This document shows positions 1 to 12,052 of a DNA stretch of 64,000 nt, in pieces. A model generated the notes under the pieces. It saw only the letters and a program-made list of their open reading frames with translations. It did no database searches and was not told the DNA's origin. Position 1 is the first letter of the stretch. Every line of letters starts with the position of its first letter. The DNA comes from Pyrenochaeta sp. MPI-SDFR-AT-0127 (Eukaryota; Ascomycota; Dothideomycetes; Pleosporales; Cucurbitariaceae), in the NCBI GenBank assembly GCA_020747015.1, contig JAGTJM010000055.1, positions 166,928 to 230,927 on the forward strand, read 5' to 3'. The position numbers were made by a program, and so were the translations under genes.

Positions 1-1558
1 TACTGCCTTTGAACAAGTTGGCCGGGCTGCTAACATGGACAACGGGGGATCCATGGGAGAGCTTCCTGTTGGTGGCGAGCTTTTGGGCCGTAGTTATGTA
101 TGGCGATGCGGTGACAAGATATGCAGGACCCATCATCGTGGTATCTGGTTTGATCTTGGGAATGTACACGCGACGATACTCACCCCTTTCGTCGACTGGG
201 TGGACTGGAGAGAAGGGTCAGAAAGGCCACAGACGGGTAGAGTCGGACACCAACATCAAACACCACAAGAGCCTGGAAGATATCGTGGATAGCCTGAAGC
301 TGTTCACATCACGCTGCAACATACTCCTTGACCCGTTCTTACGATTGACCGATTTCCTGTCAACGCAGAGGACTGCGACATCTGCAACCACACGGCCAGC
401 ACTTACTGTGCTATTTATCCGCATCTTATTCGTATTGCCATTGTGGATCCTCCTCACACTTCCCCCTTTTTACATACTGTCAACCAAGCGAGTTGTTCTT
501 GCGGTGGGCACAGTCATACTGAGTTGGCATTCAAGGCCTGCACGAGTAACTCGTACTCTATTATGGCGCTCAAGAATGGTTCGACGAACTTGTGCATTCC
601 TGACTGGTTTAGACTTTGGCGAGATTATATCAGCGGACAAGAAAGGCGCACCGCCGCTACCTCCTCGCAAGAAGAGTACACAGGAAGTAGCAGCATCACT
701 GGCAGCTAAGCGCCGCCCAGAATCGACAGGGGTGCGCTTCACTTTCTCCATTTACGAGAATCAGCGAAGATGGCTGGGCATCGGATGGACATCGTCTATG
801 TTAGCTTACGAGCGCGCTGCTTGGACGGATGAACATCTGAATTCTGTGCCACCGAAGGATCAATTCGAGTTACCCGAGGTAGAAGGAGGACAGTCGAGGT
901 GGAGATGGGTACAAGGCAGTGAGTGGAAAGTTGAGGGTCCAGAGAAAGATCGTAAGGCAGACAAAAGTGTACCAAAGGAGGAGGATGGGTGGATATACTA
1001 CGACAACAAGGTAAGCTGTCTTGCAAAGCTCATGCCATATGTCGCTAACAGCACCAGTGGCGAGACGGTCGAAGAGGCCAAGATGGTTGGGGCCGCTACA
1101 CCCGCCGCCGAAAGTGGTATCGTGACGCCGAACTTGTTGAAGCAACCGCATCCACAGAAGTCACGCCTGTGCCAACACCGAAACACAATCCTATCGATGA
1201 CTCAGCCGAACCCGACCCAAACCACCTCACTAAGCTCTCTTCTAACCTCAGTACCACCTCGAATCTCAGTGCTACCACCAGTACTGATCCGACATTGGTT
1301 GACGGGCGCGAGTACACCACGTCTGTAGTGTCCGACACTGATGAAGCCAGCACGAAGTCAAAGCGAGGCTGGTTCAAAAAGAAGAAACGAAGCAAGAGTA
1401 CGAATGGAAGTGTGAGTAATGCGACAGTCGCCAGTTCTACAAGTACAAATGTTAGTCGAAGGAGTAATGAGGACGATGTACAGAGTCCGCTTGAGAGAAT
1501 TGTGAGGGATGATGAGTGGCGGCTTGGAGACGATGTTCGACAGCACCTTGATATCTAA
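1..1558 (+). CDS. Dysferlin-domain peroxisomal membrane protein (Pex23/Pex30-type), 5' partial
   Basis: The frame is already open at the left edge and no ATG precedes the first membrane segment, so the N-terminus lies outside the window. A single intron at 1011-1057 (GT...AG) joins GWIYYDNK to WRDGRRGQDGWGRY. The visible protein has hydrophobic segments near the start (ESFLLVASFWAVVMYGDAV) and about residues 130-160, then a dysferlin module: FTFSIYENQRRWLGIGW, a WRWVQGSEW motif and the C-terminal W-rich part RRRKWYRDAEL across the splice. The tail from about 1170 is Ser/Thr-rich and basic (RGWFKKKKRSK), probably disordered. The order of membrane segments then DysF motifs is that of fungal Pex23/Pex24/Pex30-32 proteins, which act at ER-peroxisome contacts and control peroxisome size and number. 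Which paralogue it is cannot be told from this sequence. Confidence 0.85.
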
Positions 1559-3512
1559 TTTATTTCTTTTCGCGACACAAACAGCAATATAATATTCTTA
1601 CTCTCCACTTCCAAGTTCACTTTGCAACACGTACGCCTTCATATATTTGGAATTGTTCTTGATCGGTGCACACGCAAGGCCATGAGGTCGGCATAATCTG
1701 AGACGATGATTACAGGATCTGGAAATGTGGAAAGCGTAGCATGGGCACGTCCAGGCAAGTCTCTAGCTACAGAAGGTTGCTAGATAGCTGTGCGAATTGC
1801 TGGGTACCTTTCCAAAAGCGTTTGACTTCGAAATGCCATCTGCACAAGTCTCTCCAACCTTGTTTGCCGCGAGGAGTCGACTAATCTAGCAACAAACCGT
1901 AAATGACAATGTGGTACTGATGTTTGGGCCGTAGAAGCTGGGTTGAACCCTATAGTCATCTGACGACTGGGTCCTTACTTCACCGGCGGTACCTCCGATA
2001 CAGTAGACTGGCACAGAGACTTATGTTAGGCGTGGGATACTTTGTATCTACTTACTTTGAGATGCTCACTTTCGGCTGCCTTCAGCAGAATCCATCTTTC
2101 CGCGATTTTCTGATCTTGTGACATCGACATACCTCAAACAGATGTCTGCCGCCTCACTTCAGGTATGATACCTAAGGACTTCACATCTCCAACCCCTAAG
2201 CACTTGCTTTTTCCTTCCTCGCCAGACACTTCTCACGTGTACGTGGGTATACTTTCGACCATTTTCCGCGATAGCCCGCCGGAGCGACAAGCCGAGCTAC
2301 TTCTACCCACGTGTTGACCACTAGGCGCATAAGTGCCCTCTAGCGTACGAGACTGGTTGGCCGTTCGGTCTTTCTCGATCAGGTATGTAGATGTTAGCCT
2401 CATTCGGCAGTCAGAACACAGAGCTTTCCTATTATATTAGGCATTTCACGTCTCGTGGGAGATTCTCTTTACTGTAGTTATGGGGACATGGAGAAGTTCC
2501 AATCTCGGGAGATAACGTGGCAGACCCAATATCGCTGGGACCCCTAGCACTGCACCGATCCGAAACTGATGCCTATGCGTGCATATGCAGGCTAGGTGAA
2601 AAGACAAGCGGGGTTACATATGCAGTATCACATTCACCAACTTTCTAGCCAGTGAAGGGCTCAAACGTAACAACTCGCTGAATTGATAACGGCCAGTCTT
2701 AGCTTATCCCACGTTTCTGGGGCCGTCCCGTCCCATGTTCTGCTTCACTCCTTGCCTAGCCCAGGATACTGGGTCCTGACATACGTCGAAGACTTGTCTG
2801 GTGAGCGATCTGCAAGCCATTTGACATGTGCACAAGCTGATGGTGTACACTATTCGCTCATGATAGGAGCATCTCCGTGGGACTTTGAGATGCAATAGGG
2901 CCTATTGCACCCACACCTCATAGTGATGGACATTGGCCAAAGCGAAGATCTAGTCCAACTAGCCACCTCTCCGGGACTATTGCCCTGCCTATCTGACGAC
3001 TGGTCTCCGCATTTCTATAACACGAAGAATGGAGAAGTCCGAATCAGCCTAGAGCTACCTCCCACTCAAGTACCAACCGGGCATAGCTGCAATCCTTGTA
3101 CGAACGGACGCCACCTCATCCACTGCGGACCTGTGGGGTGATCCATAACCGCCAGTATGCCTCCAGCCTTTCATCCTTCGATTTGTATGGTGGACTCGCA
3201 ATGGGGCTTCGTTGGAGAACGCTTGGAAGTGGAGTCGAATTGCCTAGATGCGTGTTTAGTATGTCGATATGTCACTCTTCACCCTCTGGGCATCCCCGCC
3301 GGCCGCACAACTCGCGCATGATCAAGTTGGTTGTCTGCATCGGGTATACCGTCGAGCACCCAGCTCACTTGGAGGGCGACCTCTGAAGCCATATATAAAC
3401 CCCGTCCTCAGCACCCTGATGGTCAACCCAGCCCGCCAACTCACCATCATCTAAGCTTACTTCAACGATCTACCAGCTTTACGCTTCAAACCAACCAATC
3501 ACCACTATCAAC
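1559..3512. other. Intergenic region between peroxin and metallothionein genes
   Basis: About 2 kb without a convincing gene. Short open frames occur on both strands, but none shows a recognisable domain or codon pattern. The last 150 bases form the metallothionein promoter and leader. I see no tRNA-like or transposon structure. Confidence 0.6.
3391..3399 (+). promoter_or_regulatory. TATA-like box of the metallothionein gene
   Basis: The sequence ATATATAAA lies about 115 bases upstream of the metallothionein ATG and is followed by a pyrimidine-rich leader. Strongly induced small stress genes such as metallothioneins often have TATA promoters. The assignment is inferred from position only. 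Confidence 0.4.
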
Positions 3513-3812
3513 ATGTCTCCCTGGTACGTCTCCACCCAATCCAAGTCCTTTGATACTCCCCTCACACAGTCTTGGCCGCTGCTCCTCTTGTTGTGACAGG
3601 CTGGATGCGGCCTAGTTTCAGCACCATGATGGACAGTGGACATGGACACTTCAGCTGGGCAACGCTAACACGAGACTTCACAGCGACTGCTCCACCTGCG
3701 CCTGCTCCGGTGACTGCTCCGGCTGCAACTGTGGAAGCTGCTCTGTACGTTGCTCCAATTAGTCCCAGGCTCACGCCTGCAGGGTAGACTAATAGGTGTA
3801 CCATAGCACTAA
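3513..3812 (+). CDS. Small cysteine-rich metallothionein, 25 residues, two introns
   Basis: Exons 3513-3523, 3684-3744 and 3807-3812 splice into a 25-residue protein beginning MSPCDCSTCACSGDC and ending NCGSCSH. Intron 1 (160 nt) has GTACGT, a GCTAAC branch site and CACAG. Intron 2 (62 nt) has GTACGT, ACTAAT and CATAG. The eight cysteines lie in Cys-X-Cys and Cys-X-X-Cys spacings with Ser and Gly as the main filler, the pattern of fungal copper metallothioneins such as that of Neurospora (26 residues). Such proteins chelate Cu(I)/Zn(II) in the cytosol. The gene is too short and too split for ordinary ORF finding. A small alternative exon within intron 1 also contains Cys codons, and reading through intron 2 would give a slightly different tail, so the exact ends need transcripts. 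The metal-binding core is clear. Confidence 0.82.
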
Positions 3813-4469
3813 ACATCGAACACCCTGAACCTCGACAAACACCAAATGTAATCCGCTGGACGAGTTTAAACGGGACGGCAAGAAGGCATTGGGAAGTTGA
3901 GGGGAATTCAAGGCTCAAGGGTTTCGAGGAGGAAATAGCTATGACATCATGAAATAAAGGACGCTCCTTTTTGCAGACTCCTTCCGCCTACTTCTTTGTC
4001 AATCTGAGTGCTCGTGAGACAAGAACTGTGACTGCACCTTTACAATTTGAGAGCAAGTTCTCGTTTGAGCCGTGGATAGCGTTTGGATGTTGCATACCCC
4101 ATGTTGCAACCCCCTCGGAAGTTTTGTCGGCTTGTATGCGAGAATCACATAGATGATCCCCCAAGGTAGTCGGAAGTTATAATGAAGCATTATATGTCTT
4201 TTCTTATTAATTCATGAGTAATGCCTGTCTCGAAGCCGGCGCCTCGCCCCTTTCAGTATGGTTCTTTGGTACAGTTCGAAGATACATCTCCAATATACAG
4301 GATCATCGCCCTCCCAGCGGTCCTGACTACAGTCCCGATGCTGGTCTTCTTTGAGTTTCCCTCATGTGCCTAGCAATAGTAAATAAGATCTTCAGGCCAC
4401 CCTCTAGATTGTCCTGGTCAAAATCCCAAACACACCATGTTCCTCTCTGTGTTTCTTGCGCACATTGTC
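3813..4469. other. Convergent intergenic region between metallothionein and GatA
   Basis: Probable 3' regions of the two genes, which converge here. No open frame with protein-like features and no RNA gene recognised. Confidence 0.5.
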
Positions 4470-6647
4470 TCACGGTCTCCCAGTACGTTTCTTCTCCGCT
4501 TGCCTCTTCGCCGGCGGATCCGTTATCTGCACTTTCGTCTCGTAGAGCTTGCGTTCTGCAGCAATAGGATCTGCCTCGTCAAGAAATCTGGCAATGTACT
4601 TCCTCGGGGCCTCCTTGAAGAGAGCAGCGGCTTCATTAAGGCGGCTCTTCCCTAAGGCTGAGACCAGGAGGGTGGTAACCCGTGTAAGCTTCCCTTGCTC
4701 TTCGCCTGACACTGGGTCGACGACTATCTGGCTCCATAGAGCATTTGAATACAGTCGTTCGGCAGTAAATGGATCTTTGGCATTCACAAACTTGGCTATA
4801 TATTCGGCTCGCGTCTTGTTCATAAGAGCAGCAGCTTTGTCGAGGTGCTCTGTTCCTCGAGCCTTTTCGAGGTCGGCTGTGAACTTTGCTATTTTTTCCC
4901 TTTGTTCTGCCGCATGCATCGCCTTGGCTTCTCGGATTGTTACCCCAAATTCTACGGCTCGGGTGCTGTGACGCTTCCTCTCGCTGAATGTGCTTTCCCC
5001 AAGAAAGCTATCGCCCCAGGCAGTCATATCTGGTCCAGTATGAGTTTGAGGCACAAGCGCGATGTTTTGGAGCCGTTTTGCGACATTAAGCACAAGCTTG
5101 TCGTCTCCATACTGGCCGATGATCTGGATGCCAACAGTTCCGCAGAACGAGCCGTTGCGGTCCTCGAATCGGGTGGTTTGGTTCTCTGGTGAGGCGGGCA
5201 CGGGGACATTGATGGCAGGTAGTCCTGCGAGGCTAGCTGGAACAGTAAAAACGTCGTTCATGTAGGCCTGGACGGGGTCCTGGTTGTAAATATCTGACAG
5301 TAATGGGGCTGGTGATGGTGCTGTTGGGCATAACAGAACATCAACCTTGTCCTCTTCCTTATCTTGTTGAGTTGCTGTGTCGTCCAGAAGGGGATTCGAC
5401 GTTGCGAAGACACGATCAAAGTCACTCTGAGCCAACCTGCGCAACTTTTGTGCTTGGATGAAGTAGTTGTCGATAGCTTGTGCACTCAGTGAAAATGCAC
5501 CGAGGAGAATTCGCCGTTGAACTTCCGCTCCAAAGCCTTGACCACGAGTTTTGGCAAAGAGCACACTGTCGGGTGTCCCATCAATGCCTTCTGCTCTGCT
5601 ACCATATCGAACGCCATCATATTTGGCGAGATTGCTAGACGCTTCCGCTGGCGCAAGGACGTAGTAGGCGGAGAGAGCATGTTGGGTCGCTGGTAATCGT
5701 ACAGGATGCAGGGTATGGCCACGCTCCCACAGCTGCTTGAGGGTGCGAATCCATGCTTTCCGCACAGAGGGATGTAGTGTAGCAATGTTATAGTCCAGGG
5801 GGATGCCAATTCTCAACGAATCCGGAACATGAACACTAGTTCTGAGGCGTGAGCGCGTAGAGAGAGAGAGGGAGGTAGGATCTTTGGGATCGTGAACGTT
5901 GAGCTTATCTGTAGCCAAGGTTAATGATCATCTACAACGCTCACACATATTGCGGTTGAACCCACCGAAGATGGTCTCCACATGTCTTGCATTCCTCCCC
6001 ATGATACCGACTGTGTCCAAGGAGTTTGCGTAGGCAATGACACCCCATCTTGAAAGTAGCCCATAGCTGGGTTTGAAACCAACAACACCCGTATATGCGG
6101 CGGGAAGTCTGACGGATCCACCTGTATCTGTACCTAGTGCCCTGTTCTTCTCAGTCTGATGTCTTTCCTTTCCACACAACATGACCACTTACGCCCAGCA
6201 TTGCGCACTTGCGACTGCGAGCGCACTACCGCCAGAGCTGCCCCCAGCGCTTGCTTCGTCGCCCTCGAATCTCTGCATCTTCACCGACCCAAAGTGTGAA
6301 TGGGTGGAATGCGAGCCCATGCCGAACTCATCCATATTTGTCTTACCCACAACCACGGCGCCCGCATCCTGCAGTAGCGTGACCACTGTTGCATCGTAAG
6401 GGCTCGTGAAATCCTTCAGTATGCCTGAAGAAGCCGTTGTCTTGAAATCTTTGGTACATATGTTGTCCTTTATCGCGATTAGCTTGTCATTGATAGTTGA
6501 GGGCCCTTCTTCTCCAAGGCTATTTGGTCGGGAAACTTTGCTCTTCGCAAGAAGAACTGAGGGATCGGCGCGCGAGTTGAAAGCATTGAGGTGTGCATAT
6601 TTCGACTGATTAATCAAATAAGTTTTGGCATGCTTAAAGAGGGACAT
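4470..6647 (-). CDS. gatA: Glutamyl-tRNA(Gln) amidotransferase subunit A, mitochondrial, with long C-terminal extension
   Basis: Exons on the minus strand are 6647-6193, 6141-5966 and 5908-4470, giving 689 residues. GatA converts Glu-tRNA(Gln) to Gln-tRNA(Gln) in the mitochondrion as part of the GatFAB-type complex (yeast Her2). The amidase-signature triad is visible: Lys60 in LIAIKDN, the cis-Ser around 137 in AGGSSGGS and the nucleophile Ser161 in [11 protein letters not shown] chose the ATG at 6647 ([11 protein letters not shown]), which begins where the family begins. An in-frame ATG at 6734 would add 29 residues rich in Arg, Ser and Cys that could act as a targeting peptide. The amidase domain ends near MTAWGDSF (about 5004), but the frame stays open for another 177 residues (5003-4473). 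That tail is Lys/Glu/Ala-rich and carries two related 47-residue repeats. I do not know this tail from GatA proteins; a merged or missed 3' intron is the alternative. Confidence 0.92.
4536..4880 (-). repeat. Two 47-residue repeats in the GatA C-terminal extension
   Basis: Repeat 1 is encoded at 4880-4740 and repeat 2 at 4676-4536, separated by 21 residues. An ungapped hand alignment gives 18 identities in 47. The best-kept part reads AAAL-x7-YIA(K/R)F-x4-DP-xx-AER. Both copies look alpha-helical and charged. The repeats lie wholly outside the amidase fold. Confidence 0.75.
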
Positions 6648-6734
6648 GGAGGATGGGAAGCATTGCCGACGCGTGCACGTGGGAATCGATACTGAAGCTG
6701 CGCAAGTGAGACAAAAACGTTGGCGCGACGTCAT

Positions 6735-7301
6735 GTGATTGGTATCACAGAGCGCGCATGACTCGGAACCTCAATAGCAGCCCCATGTCCCTCTCGTATC
6801 GCCAGCTGTGTGCAGTCAATGTCAGCGGAACTGGTCACAAGTCGGCCAATATTCGTGACAATGCATATAATTTGCTTGACTGTTCTAGCGCAAAGGAACT
6901 GTAGCCGTAACAGGAGCATGGGGGCAATTTACAGGCAAGCATAGCACTGCCCAATGCTAGATGACGAACGTGGCTATAACTCGCCAGATTGCTACATGTG
7001 ATTCTCTGCTATATCTTGGAGGTTATTGTCCTCAACCTCCCTTGTGGTTTTATCAAGATCCTGTTTGTCCTTTTCCCCGCGGCAGCGCTGCGATGTGGTG
7101 CAGGGATGGCATACGCGAATCGATGCGTCGATGACGTTGCTGCTTCCCACAGCTTGGCTGGCTAGACCACAACGCCCGTTTCCTGGAATGTCTGCTCAGG
7201 TGGAGGGGAACAAAGCTCCTCAAATACCCTACTTTACCTCGCTTTCCCGGAGAATATATTCCCACAAGATTGCCCTACTGAGCTCGAGCTCGACGCCCGC
7301 C
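6735..7301. other. Divergent promoter region between gatA and TMEM16 genes
   Basis: The two genes are transcribed away from each other, so this stretch holds both promoters and 5' leaders. I see no coding signal and no clear TATA box. Confidence 0.5.
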
Positions 7302-9686
7302 ATGGCGAAATCTCAGGCACTCCAATCGAATTTGGACGTCGACTATGTGATTAGCTATCGCTTTGTGAAGACTGGCACGTCGCATGTGACAGAGACGTCT
7401 GAGAGTGGACAGCTAACAATCATGCAGACAAGGCAAAGGCCATTGCCCAATTCGAGAAGCTGTGTGAATCTCTCGCAAATGTCGGTCTGCAGACGGAGGT
7501 CCGCAACGGAACCTCCCACTCTGTACTCCTCTTCGTGAGGGTTGCATCTGATGAGCATCTGTTCGGCGAAGTTTACAGGTCAAGGTAAGCACCCTCTTCC
7601 CTTCCCCAAGAGCAATCGCTGACAGTTGTTGTAGGGTCCGTGACTGGATTCACGGCATTCGTGCGGCTGCCCCTTCCAAAGCAACCCGCGAATCCCTCGA
7701 AGCGGAGCCCCTTTACGAGGCTGAGAGATTAAGGATCATATACCAGCTCATCACGAACCCAGCATCCGAAGGTGGTGCAGGCATCACTCCAAAGGAGGGC
7801 GCGTGGGAGAATGTCGAGTCCATCTTTGCCCTGCACGATCATGCGTATAACAAGGACTGGCTCAAGAAGTGGTCTTCGCAATACTTCCTGAAGACAGAGG
7901 ACCTGGACGATATCCGAAATCGCTTAGGCGAAAAGGTGAGGGTGCACACGTGTTTGGCATTCATATGAGCTAATTCGGCCAGATTGCTTTCTACTTCGCC
8001 TTTACGCAATCCTACTTCACCTTTCTTATCTTCCCAGCTGCCTTTGGCACTGTTGCTTGGCTCCTACTTGGTTCCTTTTCTCCCATCTATGGCCTTGTGA
8101 GCGCAGTGTGGTGCACCGTCTTCACAGAATACTGGAAACAACAGGAGATCGACCTTGGGGTTCGCTGGGGCGTCAAAGGCGTGTCCAAGATTGATGTTAG
8201 GAAGCGAGAATTCCAACCTGAAAAGACTATCACAGACCCTGTTACCGGCGAGCAGGTTGGCTTCTTCCCCGCATCGAAGCGTTTCCAAAGGCAGTTGCTC
8301 CAGGTCCCTTTCGCGATAATCGCAGCGACCTCTCTTGGAGCTGTCATTGCAACCTGCTTTGGCATCGAAGTGTTCATCTCTGAGGTCTACAAGGGACCCC
8401 TCAAGAGCGTCCTTGTGAGTCTGTCTTTTGTATGCAGTTGATTTTATTACTAATTTTTCAAGGTCTTCATCCCCACTGGCATTCTCACAACGATCAATCC
8501 TATTCTTAACACTATCCTCACCCAGATTGCCACGCGTCTTACGCAATTTGAGAATTACGAAACTGCCGGTGGATATGAGACCGCTCTTACCCAGAAGATT
8601 TTCGTCATGAATTTCATCATGTCTTACCTCGGCATTTTCTTGACAGCCTTTGTCTATGTGCCCTTCGGTGCTGTCATTGTACCGTATCTTGACGTCTTTA
8701 ATGTGGCTGTCCGGCCATTCGCGGAAGATGAAAAGCAACTTCATCACACGAACCACACTTGGAGCATCAACCCCGATCGTCTTCGCAAGCAAGTAATCTA
8801 TTTCACTGTGACAGCTCAGGTTGTCAATCTAGGCATGGAACTCATAGTCCCGTACCTTAAGCGTCGCGGCTTTGCCAAGTTCAAACAAATCCAGTCCGAG
8901 AGGGCCGCAAAGAATGGCGGTGCATCCCCATCTGCGGCCGACAACGATCCGCCAGAAGACGCTGCCTTCCTCGAACGTGTAAGGAAGGAAGCCGAACTAG
9001 ATGTCTATGACGTTACCGCCGATCTTCGCGAAATGGTCGTTCAGTTTGGCTATTTGTCACTCTTTTCTGTCGTTTGGCCTCTCACCGCTGTATCTTTCCT
9101 TGTCAACAATTGGATTGAGCTCCGCGCCGATGCTATGAAGATTTGCGTCGAAATGCGGCGACCCACTCCCTGGCGGGCAGACACAATTGGTCCTTGGTTA
9201 GACTCGCTCTCGTTTCTCACTTGGCTTGGTAGCTTGACGACATCCGCGCTTGTGTACATGTTCTGGAATAGCAGCACAGGCCCTGGTGGCAACCCGTCCT
9301 CAATCCAGCTGTGGGCCCTCCTTCTCACTGTCTTCTTCTCAGAACACCTCTTTATTCTCTTCCGATGGGGAGTTCGCATCATTCTCTCCAAACTCGACTC
9401 TCCTGGCCTGCAGAAGGAGCGCCGCGAGCGTTTCCTTGTGCGCAAGCAGTACTTCGAAGAAAATCTCAGTGGCTTAAAGAATCTACCCAGATTGAGTGAG
9501 AGTGGCAGAGAAATTACCAGAAAGAGTCTCGAGGAGGATGCAAGGCAGGCTAGTCTTAGTGAGAGCAGCCCTGAGTCGAGGTTCTGGGGACGCCAGAAGG
9601 GATGGAGGGAGAGTGCTTCTGTGGCAAGGAGCCTGATTGAGAGAGCGCAGAATGAGACCACAGTAGAGGGAAAGAAAGAATTGTAG
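7302..9686 (+). CDS. TMEM16/anoctamin family membrane protein (Ist2/afTMEM16-like)
   Basis: Five exons, 7302-7374, 7428-7584, 7635-7935, 7983-8414 and 8463-9686, encode 728 residues, close to the length of the characterised Aspergillus and Nectria TMEM16 lipid scramblases. The cytosolic N-terminal part contains LFGEVYRSRVRDWIHG. The membrane domain starts at AFYFAFTQSYFTFLIFPAAF and has about ten hydrophobic segments. Acidic residues in VNNWIELRADAM and FFSEHLFILF fall where the family's calcium-binding site lies in helices 7 and 8. Relatives act as Ca-dependent phospholipid scramblases or, like yeast Ist2, as ER-plasma membrane tethers. The first intron (7375-7427) appears to use a GC donor: exon 1 ends ACTG and the intron begins GCACGT, which restores the conserved Asp-Lys-Ala-Lys sequence. 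The gene converges on the NDUFAF7-like gene. Confidence 0.93.
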
Positions 9687-10302
9687 ATGACACGGGCGGA
9701 GCATACTGGCGGGCTTTTCATGGTTCGGATGGACGAGCTGTATAGCTGGCAATGGAAGGAAGACGTAATACTTCAAACCCAACGAGATTCAACAGCTTGA
9801 GCATTATTTAGCCTGGTGTTACCTGGGAGTTTCGAAAAGGCACATAGCGGTCGTCAACAGTACACTCTGAAAGCTTGAGACACAATCCAAATTATTGCTT
9901 TGTCTCACTGCTCTTCTTTGACTCAAAATTTACAACCCAGCAAAAACTTTATAAGGTGGAGTGTTTCTATACACCCAAATATCACTACCCCTGTTCCTTA
10001 ACATCACTGAGAACGTGGCACTCCTCAAAGTTGTAGCAAAGCCATGTAGACATTATTCTCTGTTTCTTCGGGAGAATGATGTCTGGCTGGCGTTTTAAAC
10101 GGTTTGATGAAGCTGTAGTTTTTGAAAGCGTAAACTCGAGTGGTTCGCGCTCTATAATCAGCTGAACCTAACTATCTCAGCTCTATTTCCCACAGCTCAA
10201 GCATCAATGGAGTGAGACCCAGCCAGGCTATTCATTATGTACTGAACACTTGGAATGTACCGGAGTGTTTTCCTGAACAGGCTTCTCTAAGCTGTTTCCT
10301 GA
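9687..10302. other. Convergent intergenic region
   Basis: This is the 3' space between the TMEM16 gene (+) and the NDUFAF7-like gene (-). It is moderately AT-rich, with no coding potential recognised. Confidence 0.5.
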
Positions 10303-12052
10303 TTATGCAACAATGTCTCCACCAAATCCAATAGGCCTTCTTACTGGTCCATTCTCCTTGAAAGGCACGATAGCCATTGCTTTGTACGTTTTGCCCATGC
10401 CATTCGGTCCCCTATCGACCAGCCTCTTCCACCCTGTTTCGAGTCGTCTCCTTGTCTCCTCGTCCTTGGCGTTCTTCAGAAGTCGGTCAGCACGTTCTTT
10501 GATGCCCATGGTAGACAAGAAAAAGCTCTGCTCGACTGGTCCATGCACCTCAACGCCAGGTGAAGCGTTCAGAGCTGATTCAGCGAGCGCTAAGAAATCT
10601 ACATCGGCTGAGAGATCAACAAGGCCGGGTGAGGCGAAGGGTGAGACAGCGTTGTGAGCACGTATGCCACGAAGTGTGTTCGCTGGGATTGTATTTGAGG
10701 GGCCGTAATCGAGAATTAGAGCTGCTCCAGACGGCTGTGGTTTAGGAAGGGTAGGTTGTTGTTTCGGGCTTGAAGCATTGGCTGCGGAGCCATGTGGCGG
10801 TGTCTCAGGGGCGGGGTTGCTGCCTCCTATCCGTATAGCGAAGTCATTCACGTAGGCAAATGATTCAGGCGAGATCTCAATAATGGCGTCTTGTGTCTTC
10901 TCTAGCTGCTTATATCGGTTTGACATTCTTGGTAGATAGAGTGAATGCGGTGTTGGCGTTTTTGACACCGTCAATTCAAAGTCAAGCCTCTCGTTTGTGT
11001 TCTCTGTTGCTGTTGTAGTAGTTGTACCTGTGCTAGAGTACGGAGACGTAGGCGATACAACAAGTTCATGCCATGTATTTTGAGGAGTTGTGACGCCATG
11101 CTTGGGTTTAATAGGTCCAGTAGGTGTGATTATGGTAGAAGCAGCGGGTATGGACGATTGTGCGATGTTCTGGAAGACGTGGATAGGAAGGGCGTCGAAA
11201 AATTCATGGGCAAGGATAAAGGGAGTAGAAGTGTGCTCTGCATATCTCATCAGAAAAACGCAGATAGGAGAGCGCTGCAATTTAAGAACTCACCCTTTGG
11301 AACCAGTCGAATATCTTCACACCATTCAATTCTGCAACCAGGTATATACTTGCATGATGCTTGCAGCCCAATTTCGCTCTTCTTCAGATCTTCAGTATCG
11401 GAGAGCAGCTTCGCTTGTTGTTTTTGAAGGTAGGGTGACGCTTCCACGAGGTAGATAGCCTCGATGCTTCTGGCGAAAGACTTGAAACTCGAGATGGTCT
11501 AACATCTTGTCAACAATGCTCTCTATACCGAAGCTTTTACAGTGTTTGCCATACTCTAAGAACATCATCCATGAGTGTCCCTCGTCCTGGCCCGACTTCG
11601 ATGATCTGCACCTTCTCGTTCTTGCCCTGTGCAAGCCATTCTGCATACAACCATATCCCAACCAGCTCCCCAAATACTTGGCTTATTTCTGGCGATGTCA
11701 CAAAGTCGCCTTTCGTGCCGAATTGGTCTTGTCCCGTTGAGGTCTGTCGCGTATAGTATCCGCCTTCTGGGTGGGTAAGGCATTGTCGCATGTACGCAGC
11801 TACAGATATGGGGCCTGTTGTCTAGCTTCACAATTAGTCTCGTCTTGACAGTGTTCCCACGGCATCTCGTACGGTGATAGCTTCAGCCAGTGTTTTCGCA
11901 AGCGGTGTCGACCATTGTCTGTCCGTACTTGGAGTTGCCGAAGTGGAGGAGCATCGAAATGCGCTGCTCGCGAACTGAGGCGCAGTTGATTGCTGTCTCA
12001 CGCGAGTAGATCGCGTCACCGTCCGAAGTAAATTGAGGGAATTCGCTCTCAT
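10303..12052 (-). CDS. Mitochondrial SAM-dependent methyltransferase NDUFAF7/MidA-like
   Basis: Exons on the minus strand are 12052-11873, 11821-11555, 11498-11294 and 11237-10303, giving 528 residues. NDUFAF7 symmetrically dimethylates an arginine of a complex I core subunit early in complex I assembly. The N-terminus is rich in Arg, Ser and Thr, as in a mitochondrial presequence. Family motifs follow: TTGPISVAAYMRQCL, GDFVTSPEISQVFGELVGIW, the SAM-binding motif IIEVGPGRGTLMDDVL, IYLVEASPYL and FILAHEFFDALPIHVFQ. The segment after about residue 250 is longer than in animal proteins and carries Pro/Thr/Ser-rich inserts. An in-frame ATG at 12091 is an alternative start. The gene is divergent from the CDK11 kinase, with 242 bases between start codons. 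Confidence 0.9.
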
